Source: JAMOAW01 sp039908535 (GTDB lineage Bacteria > Pseudomonadota > Magnetococcia > Magnetococcales > JADFZT01). Taken from it: a stretch of DNA of 64,000 nucleotides. The notes under the pieces are model-generated. The model worked only from the letters and a program-made list of their open reading frames with translations, had not been told where the DNA came from and searched no databases. Made by a program: the position numbers and the translations under genes. This document shows positions 8,424-17,404 of the stretch, one piece after another. The stretch lies in assembly GCA_039908535.1 (NCBI GenBank), contig JAMOAW010000001.1:59299-123298 (forward strand), written 5' to 3'. How positions within the stretch are numbered: position 1 is the stretch's first letter; every line of letters begins with the position of its first letter.

Positions 8424-9377
8424 ATGGTCGACCCATACTTTAGAAAGATTGTCCTGGTGGTCCGTACTACTCGTTTGGATGAGTTGATTGCACGTTTTAA
8501 TACCTTGGATCAAGCACGTTTCTATGTTGAGCATTTAGGAGCTGATTTTTCAGATTATTTGGCTGAACATCGGAATTACCAGGAGGCAGTTGTAAAAATA
8601 AGTGCGTTTTTAAAAGAATTTGGCATTTTGCAATATTTAGATCGTCGTTTTTTGCCAAATTTTATTTTTGGTTCTGACGATAGAGTGGTTGTTTTAGGGC
8701 AGGATGGACTTGTAGCAAATACTTTAAAATACCTCGAAGGACAAAGAGTAATAGGGGTGAATCCAGATCCTTCTCGTTGGGATGGAGCTCTACTTCCGTT
8801 CACAATTGGCGATATTTTGCGCATTTTTCCAGAGGAAATGGCTAACAAAAGACCAGTTAAGGAGGTCAGTATGGCCTGGGCTAAACTAAACACCGGACAG
8901 GAGTTGTTGGCGGTTAATGATTTTTTTATTGGGAAAAAGTCTCATACATCGGCTCGTTATTTATTGGATACTGGAGAGCAGCAGGAGTCACAATCTTCTA
9001 GTGGGGTGATCATTTCCACCGGACTTGGCTCGACAGGTTGGCTGAAGAGTATTTATGCAGGATGGAAGGCAACGACTCAGGTTTTATTAGGGGACAATGC
9101 CGAGGAACTTCTTCTTGAACCTGTTGATAAAGGAGCTTTTCCATGGGAGTCTGAACACTTGCATTGGTATGTGCGAGAACCTTTCCCCAGCCAAACGACG
9201 GGAACCGGGTTAGTGATTGGACGGATCGAAAAAGGCAAAAATTTACGTTTGATTTCGCAGATGGCGGAAGATGGAGTCATTTTCAGCGATGGCATCGAAG
9301 AAGATTACATTTCCTTTAATAGCGGCACGGAGGTAATCATCTCTTTGGCTAGAAAACGAGGATATTTGGTGGTTTAA
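8424..9377 (+). CDS. NAD(+)/NADH kinase-like protein, divergent
   Basis: 317 residues. The family G-G-D-G motif appears as GQDG (92-95) after VVVL, and the nucleotide-binding S-T-P-T-G-S-T-A-Y segment appears as STGLGSTGW (198-206). LAVNDFFIGKK (162-172) occupies the place of the A-L-N-E motif. The N-terminal 75 residues are unlike the housekeeping enzyme NadK. The changed first glycine and the N-to-D-type shifts leave activity open: it could phosphorylate NAD, a lipid or another diol, or only bind nucleotide. It is one base downstream of the SPFH gene and upstream of an ADP-ribosylglycohydrolase, which suggests a nucleotide-linked membrane response. Confidence 0.75.
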   Translation: MVDPYFRKIVLVVRTTRLDELIARFNTLDQARFYVEHLGADFSDYLAEHRNYQEAVVKISAFLKEFGILQYLDRRFLPNFIFGSDDRVVVLGQDGLVANTLKYLEGQRVIGVNPDPSRWDGALLPFTIGDILRIFPEEMANKRPVKEVSMAWAKLNTGQELLAVNDFFIGKKSHTSARYLLDTGEQQESQSSSGVIISTGLGSTGWLKSIYAGWKATTQVLLGDNAEELLLEPVDKGAFPWESEHLHWYVREPFPSQTTGTGLVIGRIEKGKNLRLISQMAEDGVIFSDGIEEDYISFNSGTEVIISLARKRGYLVV

Positions 9378-9439
9378 ATTTTGATTTTTTTTTGGTGATC
9401 AATCTGAATAGAATGAATTGTAACTGCATTCAGCATGAG

Positions 9440-9530
9440 ATGTGGGGTTTGTCATTCCCGCGAAAATGGCAATCTACTTTTTGAAGGGAGCTATCAGGAT
9501 TACCAATTTTGCGGGAATAATGCTTGGAAA
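9440..9530. repeat. CATTCCCGCGAAA palindromic repeat remnant
   Basis: TCATTCCCGCGAAAATGGC near 9451 and TTTTGCGGGAATAATG near 9508 are inverted to each other. They match the common bacterial palindrome of the form CATTCCCGCGAAAGCGGGAATG. A related half lies at about 26191-26214. Confidence 0.45.
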
Positions 9531-9593
9531 AGAGTCTCAAATTGGTTTCTGTTCAATATATTATTATGTATTATTTTATTATCTTCTGAGCAT

Positions 9594-10658
9594 ATGACAA
9601 TAAATAATCAAAAAGCCATTCGGGGAGCCTTGTTGGGTACGGCTTTGGGGGATGCGGTCGGACTTGTCACAGAGGGTTTATCTCGTCGTCGATTGGCGCG
9701 TCTTTACCCTGGTCCATTGGGACCAGCATTATGGTTTCGATTTGGGATGATGTCAGATGATGGTGAACATGCATGTATGACAGCGCAGGCACTAATTGTG
9801 GCATCTGGAGACACACAGCGTTTTATCCATAGTCTGGCTTGGCGGTTACGGTTTTGGCTGTTGGGGTTCCCTGCTGGAGTTGGATTGGCAACAGGTCGTG
9901 CCATATTAAAGCTCTGGATTGGATTTTCGCCTCATAAAAGCGGTGTTTTTTCTGCTGGTAATGGTCCAGCAATGCGAGCTCCAATCATTGGTGCTGCTTG
10001 GAGCGATCATTTGGCAACTATGAAAAAAATGGTCGTTGCTTCCACCCGTTTGACCCATACAGATCCCAAGGCAGAGTGGGGAGCCTTGGCTGTTGCATTG
10101 GCTGCAGCGTTTTCTGCTCGGGGTGAGAGGGTAACTCCACAACAATTTGTGCAAGAATTGACATCTCTATTGGATAAATCAGCAGTTGAATTTGTGAGTC
10201 TCATAGAACAAACCGTTGCGAGTCTCCTTAAGGGTGAAACGGCCTTTCAATTTGCCGACAACCTTGGACTTTCTACAGGAATTGGTGGATATGTATTTCA
10301 TACGGTTCCTATTGTGCTGCATATTTGGATGCGTTCTCCAGCTTCCTTTGAGGATGCTTTAAATGAAGTGATTCGTTTAGGAGGGGATACCGATACAACA
10401 GCAGCGATATTGGGTGGTATTTTGGGAGCCGGAATGGACTTGGAAGAGTTTCCAAAACATTGGGTATTACGTTTAGTAGATTGGCCTCGTTCTAGACACT
10501 GGATGATTTCTTTAGCGGATCGCTTGGCGCGAGTTCATCAAACGGGAATTCCTATGAATGCGCTTCCTTTGTTTTGGCCCTTATTGCCTTTACGCAATTT
10601 GGTATTTTTGACTGTGGTACTTTTACATGGTGTCCGTCGTCTATTCCCGCCTTGGTAG
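9594..10658 (+). CDS. ADP-ribosylglycohydrolase family protein (DraG/ARH-like)
   Basis: 354 residues from ATG 9594; an earlier in-frame ATG at 9435 lies in the palindromic repeat and gives unlikely sequence. The fold begins GALLGTALGDAVG (11-23), has MSDDGEHA (53-60) where the family has the T-D-D-T/S metal ligands, GNGPAMRAP, and the C-terminal LGGDTDTTAAILGGILGA metal/ADP-ribose loop. The D residues for two metal ions are kept. Such enzymes remove ADP-ribose from proteins or from ADP-ribosylated small molecules. The C-terminus ends in a hydrophobic stretch (NALPLFWPLLPLRNLVFLTV) that may touch the membrane. It lies 216 bases after the NAD-kinase-like gene, on the same strand. Confidence 0.85.
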   Translation: MTINNQKAIRGALLGTALGDAVGLVTEGLSRRRLARLYPGPLGPALWFRFGMMSDDGEHACMTAQALIVASGDTQRFIHSLAWRLRFWLLGFPAGVGLATGRAILKLWIGFSPHKSGVFSAGNGPAMRAPIIGAAWSDHLATMKKMVVASTRLTHTDPKAEWGALAVALAAAFSARGERVTPQQFVQELTSLLDKSAVEFVSLIEQTVASLLKGETAFQFADNLGLSTGIGGYVFHTVPIVLHIWMRSPASFEDALNEVIRLGGDTDTTAAILGGILGAGMDLEEFPKHWVLRLVDWPRSRHWMISLADRLARVHQTGIPMNALPLFWPLLPLRNLVFLTVVLLHGVRRLFPPW

Positions 10659-10940
10659 ATTTTTTGTAAGCGATCACGGGGTGTGAATGCAATTTACCCG
10701 CCTTGACACGATTAATGCAACAATGATAATGACTTTCCGGAAAAGCAACCCTTTTTTTCACAACGGATCGTCATGGTAATCCATTCATCCTCTGACGCAA
10801 CCAAATGGCTCGACAAGTTTCCCTTTTCGAAAGATGACTGGGAGAGATCCTCAACGCCTTGTTGAAGTGGACCCCGTTGTCAAGACAATTTTTAAACATC
10901 CATAAGCTCTTATACCCAAGTTCTTTCTATTCATGGCATC
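10659..10940. other. Intergenic region between convergent genes
   Basis: 280 bases with no supported gene. GAAGTGGACCCCGTTGTCAA (from about 10864) followed by GACA resembles the terminal repeat of some IS3-group elements, but no transposase is next to it. Confidence 0.3.
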
Positions 10941-11876
10941 TCATGTCCGCCACTTACCATCCACAAATCCTCCTCGTCCCCCCTCCTGATAACCACTGGA
11001 ACCATGATGAACAAGTTTGCGACCCTGTTTCTTAACCCGATCAAAGTTAATCTTTTCGGCATAACCAAGAAAAGAGAGTTCGCTCCCAGGGAAAAAAGGC
11101 ACCCCTTGCCCAGAACCATGAAAACCCGGCGGGGAGTCTCCCAATACCGATGTCCACCATGATTTATCATAAAACAGAGAGACCACATGAATAGACCACG
11201 GTTCATGTGAATAAAAACGCGCCCCTTCGTGAAGTTTTGGCCACAAATATTGCAAACAATCACGCACCGAACTGGCTAAATCGGCATCTTCAAAGACCAT
11301 GACCACATCTTCAGTGGGAATGGTCGGCAAACTATCCTGAAAATACCCCGCCACAAAATGACAAACCTCTATCTCCCCCAAAGTTTGTATCACCTGCCGA
11401 ACGCCCTGCTGACCACCTACGCTGGTAAACTCTCCTTTTTCCCAAATATAGTAAAAATCTTGATCATGGGAATAGATTTCGTGGCTTTCACCCTCTTCTG
11501 GTTCAGGCAACCCGGCAAAAGAGTCACAGATAAACAAACGTCGACCCACCAAAGCACAAACAATAGAAAGGCTGGCAGAACTGGCCCCTTGATAACAACC
11601 ACACTCCACCACATCACCTATCCAATCTTTTGGAATACCAAGAATGGTATCAACAAGTTTTAAATGTTGTTTCCAATGGGAACCAGAACGAACCCGATAG
11701 GAATTATTGATGATACGACGCGCCAAACGCCATTTTTGCCAATACCCAACCCCATACTCTTTGCCACTCGATCTACCCACAAAACGCAAAACAAAAGGGA
11801 GATCCGGCAACTCCCGTATCCGTCGAATCACAGGACGCAAGAGCGGTTTAATCCATTTTAAAAAGAAATTTTGCAT
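10941..11876 (-). CDS. TylF/MycF-type O-methyltransferase
   Basis: 311 residues. ATG 11876 is preferred because GGTGGA lies 5 bases upstream; a TTG at 11909 would also be in frame. The SAM-binding part reads DWIGDVVECGCYQGASSASL and RRLFICDSFAGLPEP, the hallmark of macrocin O-methyltransferase relatives, followed by metal-binding DAD (VMVFEDADL). Members methylate sugar hydroxyls in antibiotics and in cell-surface glycans. The C-terminal 35 residues are glycine- and basic-rich. It is the last gene of the leftward ACP-SDR-ligase-acyltransferase group and starts 13 bases after the previous stop. Confidence 0.8.
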   Translation of the reverse strand: MQNFFLKWIKPLLRPVIRRIRELPDLPFVLRFVGRSSGKEYGVGYWQKWRLARRIINNSYRVRSGSHWKQHLKLVDTILGIPKDWIGDVVECGCYQGASSASLSIVCALVGRRLFICDSFAGLPEPEEGESHEIYSHDQDFYYIWEKGEFTSVGGQQGVRQVIQTLGEIEVCHFVAGYFQDSLPTIPTEDVVMVFEDADLASSVRDCLQYLWPKLHEGARFYSHEPWSIHVVSLFYDKSWWTSVLGDSPPGFHGSGQGVPFFPGSELSFLGYAEKINFDRVKKQGRKLVHHGSSGYQEGGRGGFVDGKWRT

Positions 11877-11889
11877 AAATTCCACCAAA

Positions 11890-12975
11890 TCAAAAAACGA
11901 TATCGCCAAAATAGCCGCTTAAACAACTCTCCCCACTCCCCATAACAAAAGTGATCCCTTTTGGAAATCGACAATAAATGGCAGATGGTCGGGTTCTTTG
12001 GATAGACCATCCGCTCAAAAGAGCAGCCTGTTTAAACAAAGCGTTATATTCAGGAACAATAACCATGGCAAACCGATTTTGTTCACTATAATCAATAGCT
12101 GCCTGAATAAGGGCGACAAAAGTCCAAGGCGTGCGCTCCAGGCTCCAGATATCCAAACAAACAAAATGAATGGTATCAAAAGGCAAACTCACCGGAAACT
12201 GCGCAAAAAGAGCATATCCCGTCAAAATATTTTTGGCATCATAACACCCAAACAAAACCAAGTTACGGATCGGATTGGCATAAACGAGCCATTGCAGATC
12301 CAAGGAAGTACGCCGCTGACTGAAGGTAAAATAATCCGCTGTCCTTTGCCATAAACGGTCGAATTCCTCTCCCACATGATCCAGCAGTTGAACCTGTAAA
12401 CCGTTTTTATTGCGACGGGTACCGCTAAATCCCATTCTTACGACTTTGTGCCACCATCGGATCGTCCAAGAGAGTCCATACGCCAAAAATTTAGGAATTT
12501 TTTTCTTTCGCAACTGCCAAGCCAAAAACTCTGTATTTGTAACAAAAAGATATTCGCATAACGTGTCGGCTAAATTACAAAAACGAAAACTTCGTAGGAT
12601 AGCCGCCACATCCAAAGTAGGCGTGGTATTGAAGACAAGCCGATCTTTTGCATGGGTAAGCGCCTTTGAGAGAAGTCGCAAACTCTCCCCCTGATACGCC
12701 TCTTGAACCCGCCAAGTAGAAAAATTACTCACCAAAACCTGCTGACCAAAAAGCTGAACAGAACTGGGAATATCAGCCAGCATTCCAACAATCGTTGTCT
12801 CCTCCAAAAGCATCCAACCCCGAATCCAATGCGCCGAAAAAACGGGATTCTTTTCCCACCAAAAAAGAAAACGCTCTTCCCACAAGGATGCCTGGTAAAT
12901 ATCTCCAGGAAAGTTGGCACAAAACACCGCCAAGGCCGGATAATCCGCAGCCTGGATGGGAAGCAACTGAATCAT
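11890..12975 (-). CDS. GNAT-like (FemAB-type) acyltransferase
   Basis: 361 residues. It begins MIQLLPIQAADYPALAVF and has two acetyltransferase-like halves: one around GWMLLEETTIVGMLADIP, and one around LVLFGCYDAKNILTGYALFAQ followed by a long helix. The pattern is that of Gcn5-related proteins found in polysaccharide and natural-product clusters. It starts 5 bases after the upstream AMP-ligase gene, so it is in the same operon. The natural donor may be the acyl-ACP made by the neighbouring genes and the acceptor an amino sugar; both are inference. The N-acetyltransferase core motif is weak, so the family call is moderate. Confidence 0.6.
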   Translation of the reverse strand: MIQLLPIQAADYPALAVFCANFPGDIYQASLWEERFLFWWEKNPVFSAHWIRGWMLLEETTIVGMLADIPSSVQLFGQQVLVSNFSTWRVQEAYQGESLRLLSKALTHAKDRLVFNTTPTLDVAAILRSFRFCNLADTLCEYLFVTNTEFLAWQLRKKKIPKFLAYGLSWTIRWWHKVVRMGFSGTRRNKNGLQVQLLDHVGEEFDRLWQRTADYFTFSQRRTSLDLQWLVYANPIRNLVLFGCYDAKNILTGYALFAQFPVSLPFDTIHFVCLDIWSLERTPWTFVALIQAAIDYSEQNRFAMVIVPEYNALFKQAALLSGWSIQRTRPSAIYCRFPKGITFVMGSGESCLSGYFGDIVF

Positions 12976-12980
12976 TTGCT

Positions 12981-14285
12981 TCAGCTTTGTTTAAAACGAT
13001 GATTAAAAGGAACAGAACCAATGCAAAAACGATGCGGCCTCTTTTCTTCAGGAAGACGTTCAGCCAAAAAGGCGCGTAATTGCTCCCGTGTCAAGGTTAT
13101 GTTGGGCCGAGGTTCGCAAGTTATTTCAATAAATTGACCCGTGATCGGATTGTTCACCCCTTTGACCTTGGCCCGCAATACCCCAGGATGGGTCAGAGCG
13201 ACCTCTTCCAACTCAGCCGGAAGAACTTTTATGCCACCCATGTTGATCACATCCCCTGTCCGTCCAAGGATACGCAAATAGGAACCCTTTTGCTCCACAA
13301 GGTCTCCAGTATGATACCACCCTTCGCCATCAAAAGGAGAAGGAGCATTCAGATAACCCAACATTCTGTTTTCAGCCTTAATCTTCAGAATACCCTCTTC
13401 TACCTTGACCAAAACCCCTTCCCCACCAATCTGCATCCATAGACTCTCCCGACTTTCTGATTTAACACGCAAAATGCTCAACTCTGACATCCCATAGGTT
13501 TGCCGAAAATCCACTTGCGGCAGGAGTTTGCCCAAGCTTTGCAGGGTATATGGATCCATCCGTTCGGTGCCATACGTAATGACTTTTAAAGAAGGGGGCG
13601 GAGGAGAGTGTTCCAACAAACCACTCAAAAAAAGCAGACGCAAAAAGGTGGGACTGGTAGGGAGAAGTTCCGCATCAAACGCCTTAATGGTGTCCAATAC
13701 CTGATCGGGACGACGTCCTGAGGGAATGATCAAACAGCCACGATTAAAAAGGGTATGAAATAAGGTATTGATACCACCAATATGATCAAACATTAAAAAA
13801 GAAATGGTGCGTAAAGTGGGACGTTTGGTTCGATAACGTTCCAAAAAAAAGTTAAAATCGTGCAAAATGGCCTTTGGACGACCGGTGGTCCCCGTGGAAA
13901 AAAGAATTAACCCGGGATGATGTCTAGCCCGCAGAGTCTCTAAAAAAGGGTGCTCTTTTTGTTGAAGACGTAGCCTCTGGGCCTGATCTTTCTCCACAAC
14001 CCAATCCACACCAGCCGCTTCAAAAAAATAGTCGTGCTGCTGACGTGTCTCCGGTGTGAGAGGAACCACGACCCCACCCCTATCGACCACCTCAATCAAT
14101 TGTTTAATGGCTTGAGGAGAAAAATCACCGATGACAGCCACCACATCTCCAGGAGAAATCTCTGCCACTGCGGGCAATCCAGGTGCGGCTTCCAAGTTTG
14201 TAAATCGAAGCTCAAACTCTGGACCGATCAAAAAAGGATCGGTAAATCCACGATAACGGTCCGCCAATTCTGTTAGCAGATGCAT
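12981..14285 (-). CDS. AMP-dependent acyl/aryl ligase (ANL superfamily)
   Basis: 434 residues with a strong ribosome-binding site (AGGGAGGTGAAC) 2-3 bases upstream. ANL motifs are visible: LILFSTGTTGRPKAILHD (P-loop-like A3), FRQTYGMSEL (A5), GWYHTGDLVEQKGSYLRILGRTGDVINMGG (A7-A8 with the hinge), and a C-terminal lid with ELEEVALTHPGV. The usual C-terminal catalytic Lys region ends in HRFKQS, close to the stop, so the lid is short. At 434 residues it is smaller than typical 500-550-residue members because the N-terminal region is compact. It probably loads an acyl group on the ACP encoded two genes upstream. Confidence 0.85.
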   Translation of the reverse strand: MHLLTELADRYRGFTDPFLIGPEFELRFTNLEAAPGLPAVAEISPGDVVAVIGDFSPQAIKQLIEVVDRGGVVVPLTPETRQQHDYFFEAAGVDWVVEKDQAQRLRLQQKEHPFLETLRARHHPGLILFSTGTTGRPKAILHDFNFFLERYRTKRPTLRTISFLMFDHIGGINTLFHTLFNRGCLIIPSGRRPDQVLDTIKAFDAELLPTSPTFLRLLFLSGLLEHSPPPPSLKVITYGTERMDPYTLQSLGKLLPQVDFRQTYGMSELSILRVKSESRESLWMQIGGEGVLVKVEEGILKIKAENRMLGYLNAPSPFDGEGWYHTGDLVEQKGSYLRILGRTGDVINMGGIKVLPAELEEVALTHPGVLRAKVKGVNNPITGQFIEITCEPRPNITLTREQLRAFLAERLPEEKRPHRFCIGSVPFNHRFKQS

Positions 14286-14339
14286 CTGTTCACCTCCCTT
14301 ACAATTTGTATGAGGAGCATATCGATCAGAGGCAAAGGG

Positions 14340-15026
14340 TTACACCCCTCCTAAATGAATAATTTCACCGCTGATCATGGCGGCCTCTTCGGAAAGAAGC
14401 CATTTTACCGTTTGATACACATCTTCTGGAATCGCTTTACGAGAGATCACCTGTTGATTGACCACCTCTTGGATACGTTCACTGGAAACCTTGGCAATAA
14501 GATCGGTATCAATAGGACCGGGGGCAAGGACATTAACCGTTGTGCCATGCTCAGCCATCTCGCGGGCAAAGGTACGGGAAAAGCTCTCCACACCCGCTTT
14601 AGAGGCGGCATAAACCGCCTCTCCTTTAAGTGCCAAATGAACAGCAATGGTGGAAAAATTAATAATCCGTCCCTGTTTCTGGCGAGCCAACAACCAACCG
14701 ACCATTTGCGAACAATAAATCGTCCCCAAAAGATTAACAGCCACAAGGCGTTCAATGGTTTGTGTCGGCATGAGAAGCGTTAAATTCATAGAGGCGATTC
14801 CCGCCGCATTAATCAGTCCATAAAGAGTTTTCTCTCTCTTAAATGAACTCATCACCTGCTTGACCGCAGCGGGATCAGACACATCACAAAGACGAATTTC
14901 AAACGACGCCTCAGGAAGAGTATGACGGGCCAAACCAATGACCCGATAACCATCTTCGGTAGCCCGTTGCGCTAAATGGTATCCCAGACCACGTGAGGCC
15001 CCTGTAATCAGAAGGGTTTTGTTCAT
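14340..15026 (-). CDS. Short-chain dehydrogenase/reductase (FabG-like)
   Basis: 228 residues. It has the cofactor loop TGASRGLGYHL (8-18), NAAGIASMNL, the active-site S-x(n)-Y-x-x-x-K as FSTIAVHLALKGEAVYAASKAG, and APGPIDTDL. The basic residues after TGAS suggest NADP(H). The start overlaps the ACP stop by ATGA, so it is coupled to the carrier gene and is likely to reduce a 3-oxoacyl-ACP. It ends 54 bases before the ligase gene. The alternative is a dehydrogenase acting on a sugar. Confidence 0.85.
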   Translation of the reverse strand: MNKTLLITGASRGLGYHLAQRATEDGYRVIGLARHTLPEASFEIRLCDVSDPAAVKQVMSSFKREKTLYGLINAAGIASMNLTLLMPTQTIERLVAVNLLGTIYCSQMVGWLLARQKQGRIINFSTIAVHLALKGEAVYAASKAGVESFSRTFAREMAEHGTTVNVLAPGPIDTDLIAKVSSERIQEVVNQQVISRKAIPEDVYQTVKWLLSEEAAMISGEIIHLGGV

Positions 15027-15313
15027 CTGCCTTCAGTCAATTGAACAATATACGCCACAAGCGTCTCTAATGTTCTGTATACACTACGATTTTCAGATAA
15101 GGCACTATCCGAGGTCCAATCAAAAGTCACCGACAAAGTTTCATCACAAAATTCTTCAACAGCGACCAATAACTCAACCAGTTGCCTGGATTTAAATGGG
15201 GAATCACGACCAATGAGAGGGGTATCTAAAGTGACAATCAATGGAGATGCCAATAATCCCTGCGCAATGGACAAAATATGTTGTTCGCACTGCTCTCTGA
15301 TAGGGGTACCCAT
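15023..15313 (-). CDS. Acyl carrier protein-like
   Basis: 96 residues, ATG 15313 with AGAGG about 6 bases upstream. The helix 1-loop-helix 2 pattern and the QLVELLVAVEEF segment are typical for carrier proteins. The phosphopantetheine serine would be Ser42, within FKSRQL; the usual D-S-L is replaced by K-S-R, so the Asp before the serine is lost. It is the first gene of the five-gene leftward cassette. Whether a standard holo-ACP synthase can modify it is uncertain. Confidence 0.65.
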   Translation of the reverse strand: MGTPIREQCEQHILSIAQGLLASPLIVTLDTPLIGRDSPFKSRQLVELLVAVEEFCDETLSVTFDWTSDSALSENRSVYRTLETLVAYIVQLTEGR

Positions 15314-15353
15314 AAAAAGACCTCTTAAGTTGCTGTATGAGAATATCTATGGC

Positions 15354-16718
15354 TCAATAGTCAAATTGCGGCAAAGAAGGAAATGCCGCATTTTTACGCT
15401 GTGTGAACCGAATACCACTGGCCCGATAGGTGCCATTACGGCCTGGTAAAACTTCAAATTCAATGGTATCACCAGGCAATGGGGTGATCTCTGGCTCAAT
15501 AAATTCAGAGACATGCAGATAAATATTATTGCGCCGACACTTGGCAAACCCATACCCTTTTTCGGAAAAATAGGCGGTAATCACGGCATTTTCTAGGCTA
15601 CCAATCACCAAATTATCCCCAGAACCCACATGACTGCTGGGCGTCTCTCCTTCAAAAGGGATCACCTGCGAGGCGGTAAGACCTTCCATGTCTGAACCTG
15701 AGTTGACCGTAAATTCAACGATATCGTTGATACTGATATATTTTCCATGAATCTCTTGAGGAATCATATAAAATTTTAACAGTTCGGAATCGTTGTTACG
15801 AATCGAAATAAATCCCCCAATGAAAGGATCTATGGATTCCACTTGACCTTGCAATCGACCTCCCATCACCAAAACGGAACAGGCTTGTGGACGTCCACCC
15901 TTGCCGGGTTTAATCACAAACTGGACATCGTCATGTTCATGGATGGGAGGTTGCGTCAAGACGTAGGTCATATGAAAATAAATTTCTTTGTATTCATTAT
16001 TTTCATTATAATATTGGATAAACCCAAATCCCCTCTCCTCTTTAAAGGCCGATACCTTACCAAAATAGACCATTTTTTCGGACTGCCCATCCTGGTCACT
16101 CTCACCTGGGGCTTCCATACTGGTGCGCGCCAAATATTCTGGACAGTGAGCTTGCCAAAAAATGGAATATATTTCAATTGGTTTGGCGATAGCTTCCAGT
16201 CGGCGCGGCGGTTCTTCCAAAAAATAATCACGCGTCGAACGACGACATTTTTTCCCAGCGACCGATTGAATATCCGCCTCTGTGATATACTCAATCCCAT
16301 CCCGTTGCACAATGATCGCATTCCCACGGGCCAAATCACACAGTTGCCGGGCAACCTCGACAGTGAAGCCAAACAAATCCGTAAGACCTTGACCAAGATC
16401 GGATTCGTACACAACTCCAGTGGCAATACCAACTTTACAGCTCACGACACCCTGCTCTGAAGAGGCCTCCTTTTCCGCCTGGATTCGGTCTTGCAAAGTG
16501 ATAGCGGCTTGAATCGCGGATTCCGGCAAGGCAAACGAAGCCATGATTTGCCAACCAAAGGGACGAACAAATTGAACCCCATGCCCCTGAAAACTCTCTA
16601 TCGCCAAGAGGATAAAATGTCTGAATATTTCAATCCACTCAATCTCAGGGTGATTTTTTTGATATTGAGTGACATTAAAAATTTTCGCAAAAAGGATGGT
16701 CTTCTCTGTTTTTTTCAT
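15354..16718 (-). CDS. Inactive class III cyclase-like domain fused to two cold-shock domains
   Basis: 454 residues. Residues 1-190 follow the class III nucleotidyl cyclase fold (KVGIATGVVYESDLGQ, LFGFTVEVARQLCDLARG). The two metal-binding aspartates are gone: the F-A-D position reads FAK (10-12) and the G-D-E/G position reads FGW (54-56). A cold-shock domain follows at about 218-285 (GKVSAFKEERGFGFIQYY, IYFHMTYV), and a second at about 380-440 (AVITAYFSEKGYGFAKCRRN, IYLHVSEF), both with the RNP1-type K-G-x-G-F core. Between them is an OB-like linker. Probably a nucleic-acid-binding protein with a ligand-sensing pseudo-cyclase. It starts just beside the cyclophilin gene, on the same strand. 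Confidence 0.8.
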   Translation of the reverse strand: MKKTEKTILFAKIFNVTQYQKNHPEIEWIEIFRHFILLAIESFQGHGVQFVRPFGWQIMASFALPESAIQAAITLQDRIQAEKEASSEQGVVSCKVGIATGVVYESDLGQGLTDLFGFTVEVARQLCDLARGNAIIVQRDGIEYITEADIQSVAGKKCRRSTRDYFLEEPPRRLEAIAKPIEIYSIFWQAHCPEYLARTSMEAPGESDQDGQSEKMVYFGKVSAFKEERGFGFIQYYNENNEYKEIYFHMTYVLTQPPIHEHDDVQFVIKPGKGGRPQACSVLVMGGRLQGQVESIDPFIGGFISIRNNDSELLKFYMIPQEIHGKYISINDIVEFTVNSGSDMEGLTASQVIPFEGETPSSHVGSGDNLVIGSLENAVITAYFSEKGYGFAKCRRNNIYLHVSEFIEPEITPLPGDTIEFEVLPGRNGTYRASGIRFTQRKNAAFPSLPQFDY

Positions 16719-16737
16719 AAGGAACTGACCGTTAAAA

Positions 16738-17334
16738 TCACTTTCTTTGCGCTTTTAAAATAAAAATTGGCTCCAAGGGAACATTTTGATGACCCTGTTT
16801 GTTTCCAGTTTTAACCTCAGCCATTTTGTCAACAATGTCCATCCCTTCGATAACCTTGCCAAAAACGGCATAACCGAAATCCCGTCCACTATGATCCAAA
16901 AAGGCATTATCGACAAGATTGATGAAAAATTGCGCCGTGGCACTATTGATTTCATTGGTACGCGCCATGGCCAGGGTGCCGCGTTGATTACGAACACCGT
17001 TGTCCGCTTCATTTTTAATGGGATCCAAGGTTGGCTTGCTGGACAAAGAGAGCGTTAAACCACCCCCTTGAACCATAAAACCTGGGATGATCCGATGAAA
17101 AATAGTATCATTATAAAAGCCTGAATCCACATAAGCTAAAAAATTTTTTACGCTAATGGGTGCCTTGTCTGCAAACAGTTCGATGGTGATATCACCAAGC
17201 GATGTCGAAAGAATAACCATAGGAGATTCCTTGCCAATAGGGTTGGAGGCCGGTTCTTGAGCGAATACCGTCCCGATGATGGAGATCAAAAAAAACACAC
17301 CAAACAAAATAACTGAAAATAAACGTGTCCTCAT
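16738..17334 (-). CDS. Peptidyl-prolyl cis-trans isomerase, cyclophilin type, exported
   Basis: 198 residues from ATG 17334. A longer frame from 17394 would place the signal peptide internally. The signal peptide is RLFSVILFGVFFLISIIGTV ending near FAQEP. The cyclophilin core has ITIELFADKAPISVKNFLAY, IFHRIIPGFMVQGGG (catalytic R and F/M/Q region) and FFINLVDN. It acts on Xaa-Pro bonds of proteins in the periplasm. An AAAGGA lies upstream. The gene is 19 bases upstream of the cyclase-like gene's start, in the same direction. Confidence 0.9.
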   Translation of the reverse strand: MRTRLFSVILFGVFFLISIIGTVFAQEPASNPIGKESPMVILSTSLGDITIELFADKAPISVKNFLAYVDSGFYNDTIFHRIIPGFMVQGGGLTLSLSSKPTLDPIKNEADNGVRNQRGTLAMARTNEINSATAQFFINLVDNAFLDHSGRDFGYAVFGKVIEGMDIVDKMAEVKTGNKQGHQNVPLEPIFILKAQRK

Positions 17335-17404
17335 CTCAAAATGGATCCTTTCATTTTCATCTGTTCTGACGATTAGGAGTCGAATACAATCCACTGCTTC
17401 TTGC

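Noticed and set aside
10552..10761. 69-codon minus-strand frame at the end of the ADP-ribosylglycohydrolase gene
   Set aside because: Two thirds overlap the hydrolase gene on the opposite strand, without a domain or ribosome site.
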